A stretch of DNA of 64,000 nucleotides, taken from the NCBI GenBank assembly GCA_934045905.1, contig OW203762.1, positions 51,175,411-51,239,410 on the forward strand, in the 5' to 3' direction. Below the pieces are notes generated by a model that was not told where the DNA came from, did no database searches, and saw only the letters and a program-made list of their open reading frames with translations. The DNA comes from Leuctra nigra (taxonomy: Eukaryota > Arthropoda > Insecta > Plecoptera > Leuctridae). The stretch's first letter is position 1, and each line of letters begins with the position of its first letter. The translations under genes were made by a program, and so were the position numbers. Positions 39,001 through 48,000 of this stretch are shown here, in pieces.

Positions 39001-42000
39001 GTTCCTAACAAAGTATAAAACCGAGAGAATTCTGGGAAGCATCAACGTACGGCTCGATAGACTAGCAGTGTTTCCACGCCTTTCACCTCCAACAACTTTC
39101 CCTCACTCACTGCCCCAGATCGACCAAGTCCAGGTCCCTACACTTGATTCATTATTCCAGAATAGCGCATTTCAGCAAAGATAAAAGTTTGATTTGTCGC
39201 TCGGTAAAATGTTCTCACCTCGGCCAGGCTGGGGTTAGTGATAATTAAACCAACGTAGAGCTTGATGAGCTCAGGAGCGGATATGTGTTGGGTCTAGCTC
39301 TAACGAGATTAACTCTGAAAATCAGGTCACATTACGTGTGTGGCAGTAAGGTAATACCAGGTAGTTCAATCTGCGAGGCAGATTCCACCAAGTCAATCCT
39401 GAAATCGGTCATTAAGCGAATACACTGTTAGTTACCTTGATAGTCATTTACAGTTGGAAATAGGATGGTCAGCTCCAATCAGCATGGGGAAATTACTTGA
39501 CATCCAACAAAATCCATTTGAATTGAGAGCTCTAAATGATGGTAAGAATACCATAATGAACATTACTAAATGTTCAATAGAAAGGAAACTAATTTTAAAT
39601 GAAGAAATGACGATATAAAAATATCTGTGGAAGTATCACCTTCCCCCGGGTTCGAGTCCCCGTTGGTCACATATTTTTCATATCGCTTATCCCTTCATCC
39701 TGACTTCACTGGAAGATATCCATAAAACCCAATATCTCATTAAATAATTTTACATATTTACAGAATTCTGATAATACTTGAAAGATGAACTGAACTTGAA
39801 GAGTAAAACAATGTGGTGTTCTGATGACTGCGCCACATAATGTCGTGAGTGATTCTATTAAGTGTAAGCAGTCGGCAGGTCAAGTGCACTCACCACGTCA
39901 ATAATCTGTTGAAGGGTGAGACCGAACTTCACCTCGAGGGGCTCCGACTCGTTGGCAACGGGCCGCTCGAGTGTGTTGTAAATCCCGAGAAGGTAGTTGA
40001 GGAGGCGCCTCTCGTGAGGTCCCTGCATACTGCCTGCAACACACAAGTCAAAACAAGACCGCGTATTAGTCGCATCCATTGTTGTTGAGGAGGCGCCTCT
40101 AGTGAGGTCCCTGCATACTGCCTGCAACACACAAGTCAAAACAACACCGCGTATTAGTCGCATCCATTGTTGTTGAGAAGGCGCCTCTAGTGAGGTCCCT
40201 GCATACTGCCTGCAACACACAAGTCAAAACAACACCGCGTATTAGTCGCATCCATTGTTGTTGAGGAGGCGCCTCTCGTGAGGTCCCTGCATACTGCCTG
40301 CAACACTCAAGTCAAAACAAGACCGCGTATTAGTCGCATCCATTGTTGTTGAGGAGGCGCCTCTCATGAGGTCCCTGCATACTGCCTGCAACACACAAGT
40401 CAAAACAACACCGCGTATTAGTCGCATCCATTGTTGTTGTGAGGTCCCTGCATACTGCCTGCAACACACAAGTCAAAACAACACCGCGTATTAGTCGCAT
40501 CCATTGTTGTTGAGGAGGCGCCTCTCGTGAGGTCCCTGCATACTGCCTGCAACACACAAGTCAAAACAACACCGCGTATTAGTCGCATCCATTGTTGTTG
40601 AGGAGGCGCCTCTCGTGAGGTCCCTGCATACTGCCTGCAACACTCAAGTCAAAACAACACCGCGTATTAGTCGCATCCATTGTTGTTGAGGAGGCGCCTC
40701 TCGTCAGGTCCCTGCATACTGCCTGCAACACTCAAGTCAAAACAAGACCGCGTATTAGTCGCATCCATTGTTGTTGAGGAGGCGCCTCTCGTGAGGTCCC
40801 TGCATACTGCCTGCAACACTCAAGTCAAAACAACACCGCGTATTAGTCGCATCCATTGTTGTTGTGAGGTCCCTGCATACTGCCTGCAACACACAAGTCA
40901 AAACAACACCGCGTATTAGTCGCATCCATTGTTGTTGAGGAGGCGCCTCTCGTGAGGTCCCTGCATACTGCCTGCAACACACAAGTCAAAACAACACCGC
41001 GTATTAGTCGCATCCATTGTTGTTGTGAGGTCCCTGCCTCCTGCTTGCAACACACAAGTCAAAACAAGACCGCGTATTAGTCGCATCCATTGTTGTTGAG
41101 GAGGCGCCTCTCGTGAGGTCCCTGCATACTGCCTGCAACACACAAGTCAAAACAAGACCGCGTATTAGTCGCATCCATTGTTGTTGAGGAGGCGCCTCTC
41201 GTGAGGTCCCTGCATACTGCCTGCCACACACAAGTCAAAACAACACCGCGTATTAGTCGCATCCATTGTTGTTGTGAGGTCCCTGCATACTGCCTGCAAC
41301 ACACAAGTCAAAACAACACCGCGTATTAGTCGCATCCATTGTTGTTGTGAGGTCCCTGCCTCCTGCTTGCAACACACAAGTCAAAACAAGACCGCGTATT
41401 AGTCGCATCCATTGTTGTTGAGGAGGCGCCTCTCGTGAGGTCCCTGCATACTGCCTGCAACACACAAGTCAAAACAAGACCGCGTATTAGTCGCATCCAT
41501 TGTTGTTGAGGAGGCGCCTCTCGTGAGGTCCCTGCATACTGCCTGCCACACACAAGTCAAAACAACACCGCGTATTAGTCGCATCCATTGTTGTTGTGAG
41601 GTCCCTGCATACTGCCTGCAACACACAAGTCAAAACAACACCGCGTATTAGTCGCATCCATTGTCGTTGAGGAGGCGCCTCTCGTGAGGTCCCTGCATTC
41701 AAGTCAAAACAAGACCGCTAAGAGTTGAATCCATATCAAGGACGGCATCTCCGCACTAGGAAATAGGTTTTTAGGTTAGGGGATTAATAGGTTAGGGTGT
41801 GAATGAAACGGGAAGGGCGAGGGTGAGCGTCGTTTACTCTGAGTTATTGAATGGGGGAGAAACGTCTTATTCACTCTAGAATTCATAAATAATGATTATA
41901 CGTCATCATACTAACATTATAATACCTACTATCATCATCTACGCTACAAAAATATAATATGTATCATAAGTTTTAATTTTTATGTTTTAATATGTTTGTT

Positions 42001-45000
42001 TATTCCAATTATTTGTATTTTTTGCATAAATAACATGTTGCACGCAGAATCTTAATCTCTTTTGGCTGAGGTTCCTTCTGTTAGAATGTGTCACTTTTAA
42101 TATATTTCAAGCGTACTCTAATGAAAATGACGTTATGATACCTTTTAAATCACCTAATGTTTTTTTTTATATATTTTCGGACGAAGTGGTTAAGAAAACA
42201 CAAGGTAACATTAATGCAAATACAAGTGAAGATGATAACACAATCTGCTAAACTCTAAATGTAGTAGTTTGATGTGCTTGAATGAGTGTATTGGTGTGTA
42301 AAAATGCTCCAGTTAGGAAGGTGTACTACAACATTCACTGGTTATTCTGATTCTGTTGAACATGCCTATAACATATAATAATTATAATCAATTACACAAG
42401 AGGGAAATATTTACATTCATTTAATCATATTTCACGTATCGATCGAATTAACTTTCCTCGTGTGGGCGAGCAAATAGCATGGCCCTTGAGTATTACGTAT
42501 ATATGCAGTAATTAACTAAATGAGATTATCTCGATCCATTCATTGGCTACCAGCTACCATATAAAACACAAGTGTGATGGCATGATTCGCCCTCAGCACA
42601 GAGTTCCGCCCTTTAGCAAAACTTTTCTTCAGTCTTTGTTACAAAACTGGTGCATTGCCAAAAGATGCTTTTTGTGCCATAACTCTTTTATCACTTATAG
42701 CTTGCACATAAAATATTTTGCCTTGATTAGCTGTGTAAACATTCAGTAACATCCTGCATAAAGTGTTAGATTGTCGCAGACAATTGGATCTGCTCTTTTT
42801 CCTCAGCTTTGTAATGAAAGCTTGATCGGAAGTGGACTTCTCCGTCCGCAGCAGATTAACGTAAACCGGCGTCGCTTGGCGGAGTTCCAATTTCAAAAAA
42901 CCTTTTAAACGCTTGCTTTAAAAAAACTTGATTAATTACACAGAACTGATACGACTGTGTGCAATTCAGCGATTTAAGTCGAGTACAGGAGCATTGTTTT
43001 ATAGGTGATACCGCGTCGGATATTTGTGCGCGCTTTTGCCGCAGTTCTCATTGAGGAATCCGTAGCGATGCTGGGCGGCTAGCGTCGCGGCGCCTTTTGA
43101 GATGGCGCCACGATCGATCTGAACCGAGTGCGGAACACGGGGGGCGTGGCCCTCTCTCTTTCTCTCTCCCGCGCTCTCTCGCTCTCTCTCTACACTATGC
43201 GTGAGAAGCTGCGGATCCAAATCCTCAATGATTCCTACAAACGACGTTAAGTCGAAGTGAGACATGCATTATGATCATTTTTGAAAATGAACTCGGCGCC
43301 CGTATTTTTTTATTGATATTCATCTAGACAGATGCATTAACGAGAGTTACGTTAATGGCAATTTTGGTTGAAATTTGGGTGTCAGTCGTAATATTCTCGA
43401 CGATGAGGATTTTCCATTTAAAATTGATCACGTCGGTTAGCTTTGCCACTGCCTGGTTGGATTCCTCCACCGCCCGCCTGTCATGATCAATGAACTGCGA
43501 TAACGTGCTCCAGAGCCGACTGGAAGCACAGCCTTCGCTTCATTGTTTTCAATTATGAGATAACATTAAGTCTTGAATAGGAATCAGCAGAAACTTCCAT
43601 GTATCGTTGTTTTGACAGACGTATATATGCTACATTACTCGAGGACAATAGAGAATTAATGAAGACATAGTTAAACTGATTATTCTCTTCTATGTAATCT
43701 TAGTTATATTCTTGGTAATGCTTCTTTGGCTGAAGCTGAAATTTAGAATCATTCCTGGGATTTTCAGCAAATGTCTATATTATATATTTTCTTAACTTCA
43801 TTTTCTTGATACCTAATTGCCCAACGTTTGAATTGAAGTAATGAAAACTTTTAAGATATAAGACAGTTGAAATCTGTACACCATTCTTCCTCTTTGAATG
43901 TCCTACGAATTGACACCGAAGAGAATTAAAGAGAGCGTAGAAAGTGGGGAGAAATCTCTATCGGTGTCAATATGCTCGACGCCGATCAATCACGAGCGTC
44001 GCGGCGTCTTGTCGGTCACTTGTCGACGCTGGTGTCTAAACACATCTCGCGCTGGGTGATCGATGATAACGTTATCGATCGAGAGAGGTCTTCATAACTT
44101 GTCTCTTATTCAATTCAAGATCGACATGGAAGAATGTTGTAACCAACATCTTTGAATAGTATTGGGTATGAAATAACACATATATCAGGTTTTTAGACTA
44201 TTAATCTGTTGTTTTTTAGTTGTTTAATATGCTTATTTATTTGGAGCAGTGGTAATTAAAGATAGGAGGTATAAAAACAGATACATATCTTGGATTTGGC
44301 TACAATCAACAATTAAAAGTACATCTGCTCGAATAATAAGTGATGCGTGTTACAATAGCTTATTAACACCTGATGCCCCGAGTATGTAGAAGCAGTTCTA
44401 ATTGTTTGATGTGCTGACGAAGTGGTAGGTATTTGGAGTTGCGCCGTTCAACTCGAGTGTTCGATGTTGTGCGCTTTGTGACGCAACAGATGCTGCGCCA
44501 ATCAGATCCCCAGGTTGGTTGCATCGCGTGCGAATGACGCTACAAAGGGCTCAGGTCGAGTTATTCAGAGCAAGCGCCCTTGACGTTGAAGCGATGCACT
44601 TCAGAGTGTATTATTCGAGGATGAAAAGTGGCTCGACTACAAACCCCTCAGACGAAGTTTCTTTCTCTCCTCGAACCTCTTGAGGGTTGCAATATTACGT
44701 ACTGTTCATAGCAACGCACTTGTATTGTTCCAGACTTATTGGTTATTTCATTTTGCAATTTTACTTTATTTACTCAGTTGCCAAACATATTTAATTTGAA
44801 ACTTGAAAATGTCTGGAACTTACTCTTACCATGTTCATGGTTTGCTTTAGCATTATGTATTGACATAAACTAGAGCAAAGTTTCTCGAGTCTCCCTCAAG
44901 ACTTTGCTGTTCACCGCATTCTGTATCATAATTCTACATCGTCGTATCTCGCTCGCTCTCTGCCGTTTCTTTTCTTGTCCGCCATTTCCTATCTCTCATC

Positions 45001-48000
45001 ACCGCCTTCCAAACTCTTCTCGTTTCAGTCAAAGTTTTACGCCCCCTCTACGCCAGTCAGATCTTTATTGTCTATCTGCATGTCAAGATTGGCGCGTGTT
45101 AACCGATAACGGCGTGGCATGAAATGATGTATCAAATTTCCATCCAGCATGAATGAAACACTGGGTAGTAAAGACAGAAAGAGCTAGAATGTGTGAATGA
45201 TAAATGTCAAGCTATATGAACAAATACAATGTGGAATAGATAAAATGAAAAGAATGGATGTTTAGGGATGAAAGCGTTGCCGCTCTTGAATGAAAATGAC
45301 GAGACTGTGCAACGGAGAACAAATCATTTGACACAATGAAACAGAAGAAGAGAAAAGAACTCAACTCGGCGGAACGGATTCTATCAGCATCGCATTCTAT
45401 AATCAAATCAGATAAAACGTAATATACAGGAATTTGTACCATACGAACGTAGACATGGGGCTAATCGAACCTTCGTACCCAATTGAGACAAGTCAATTGT
45501 CTTCATTTTCTCGCAAATTGTTTTCAACATATTTATTTTGCTCTTGTGTGAAATTATGTTATATTTTTTGGCGGAGTGGGGGGGGGGGGACCAGTTTTTG
45601 CCAATCAGATGCATCGATTTAGAACGCTGTGAAGGGCATTGCAATGGATTGCAGAGGACACAGTTTTCCTTGTATTTGGTTCAAGAAAACGGTCAAAGTA
45701 TACCGGAGAAATGCTATTCAATGAATAGCTACTCCCCCAATATTGTTTCCTGAAAGAAGAAAATCGCTCCTACACAAACGGGTCATCAACATTGCGATAT
45801 GGCGGAAGGGAAAGTGTGAGTACTTCGGGGCGTGGTACTGCAGGTGTCAAAGTGCGAATTAATTACAAGTGTACAAACGGAGAATTGAAAGCTAATTTAA
45901 TTTAGTTGAAACTTGAACTCGCTTTGTACTTTGTACTTGCGAGCGAAATATTCGTGCTCGGGCAGTTTCCTCTGTGTGAAAGTTTGTTGCTCGTCACGGC
46001 ATGAATCTGCGGCGATGTTGTCGGAGGAAGGGAAGTGGCCTACATGTGTTTTGACACGGCGTCTGCGGGGACCGACGACGCGCGTGGCTCTGTCTTATGT
46101 ATGGATCGAGCGACCGCACTGGAGGACTGCACCTCGCCATGGCGTGGCAACACCTGCATATTTCATCACATACGACCGGCGACCTGAGCGCCATCTACAC
46201 CAAGACTCTGTTTATCTCCACCGAGCGAGGATGATAAAATTGAGAATTTGCTGTAGGTAATAGTCGGGTACATAAAATCAGGTCTCAGATTTTCAAACCA
46301 GATCAAAAATGGCCGCTGTAAAGAAAGATCAAAGTTGCATTTACGAGAAGGTTGGCTATACGAACGCAGAATATAAAATATATTCCTACCAACAGCGTCC
46401 GAGTAAAGCTACACGTGCGTTTGCCCTGGGCTTGGACGTTAATATTTATTCGAATAAAGCCGGTGTGCTAAATCAACCTATGTTGCTGAAGTGATGACGG
46501 TGGAGGAGCCGGGTTTTATAAATGTGTTTTAAAATTGATTTCTTGTCGGCATTCATTTCCCCACTCTGTTGGCCCGCTTCCTCCATATTCCCGAGCTTCA
46601 CCTGCGTGGCGGAGGGGGAGGGGGAGGGGGAGGAGGCATGTGTACAATGTTGGTACAAAAGGCAGGAAGAGCAATATGATATGTTTTTAACCAAATGCAA
46701 ATACCGGAGGACAATCATACATGCATTTGGAAAAAAGAAATCCAATATCAAACTTGTAGGCCTTATTTCAATATCATGCCGAGATACTTCACATGAAAAT
46801 GTGTACTATTTCAGTTATTTGTAATCAACTAAATAATGTAAAAATACAAAAGTGTACATAGCTTGGATGTTGATGAACACTAGTAAATAGAGCATGTGTA
46901 CACTAAATGATGTTGAAGAGTATTGGTAAACAAAGCACGTGTACACTAAATGATGTTGAAGATTATTTGTAATAAAGCATGTGTACACTAAATGATGGTG
47001 AAGATTATTTGTAATAAAGCACGTGTACACTAAATGATGTTGAAGATTATTTGTAAAAAGCATGTGTACACAAATTGATGTTAAATAGTCCTGGCAATAG
47101 AGAATGTGTATACAATGTGGGCGTTGAAGAGTACATGTTGAAGTAGAGCACGTGTACACAAAATGATGTTGAATAGTACTGGCAAATGGAGCATAAGTAC
47201 ACAAAATGATGATGAAGAGAGGATGTTGAAGTAGAGCACGTGTACACAAAATGATGTTGAAGAGAGGATGTTGAAGTTGAGCACGTGTACACAATATTAT
47301 GTTGAATAGTACTGGCAAATGGAGCATGTGTACACAATATTATGTTGAAGAGAGGTTGTTGAAGTTGAGCACGTGTATACAATATTATGTTGAATAGTAC
47401 TGGCAAATGGAGCATGTGTACACAATATTATGTTGAAGAAAGGATGTTGAAGTAAAGCACGTGTACACAAAATGATGTTGAAGAGAGGATGTTGAAGTTG
47501 AGCACGTGTACACAATATTATATTGAATAGTACTGGCAAATGGAGCATGTGTACACAATATTATGTTGAAGAGAGGATGTTGAAGTAAAGCACGTGTACA
47601 CAAAATGATGTTGAAGAGAGGATGTTGAAGTAGAGCACGTGTACACAAAATGATGTTGAAGAGAGGAAGTTGAAGTAGAGCACGTGTACACAAAATGATG
47701 TTGAAGAGAGGATGTTGAAGTAGAGCATGTGTACAGAATATTATGTTGAAGAGAGGATGTTGAAGTAGAGCACGTGTACACAAAATGATGTTGAAAAGAA
47801 CTGGCAAATGGAGCATCTCACTCAATTAAAAATGACACAATATTGGTCCTTTATTACGGCCACGTTTTAATTGTATTAACTCATGTATTGTTTGTGTACT
47901 AATATATTTATACCTATACTTAAGATACTAATATGCCTAGTTATTGAAAGAAAGTCTTCGAACAAATGCGAACAACTGAGTTGAATATAACTCGTTATCT

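Noticed and set aside
39640..39670. tRNA-like 3' half with GGGTTCGAGTCCCCG
   Set aside because: A B-box-like stretch only; no acceptor stem partner, D arm or A box upstream. The same holds for 63114-63128. Possibly SINE remnants.
39858..41702. Series of overlapping minus-strand frames of about 70-120 codons starting [10 protein letters not shown]
   Set aside because: They are the exon 2 minisatellite read through in successive frames; the unit length is not a multiple of three and TAA recurs. Only 39894-40033 is true coding sequence.
45913..46260. 115-codon plus frame in intron 1
   Set aside because: No recognisable domain; the opposite strand is also open, which fits base composition rather than coding.
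40034..47817. CRISPR-like arrays
   Set aside because: Units are contiguous with no unique spacers, and the genome is eukaryotic.
46815..47825. Minus-strand frames up to 170 codons rich in [15 protein letters not shown]
   Set aside because: Translation of the 44-bp minisatellite in intron 1; repetitive in all frames with no protein-like organisation.
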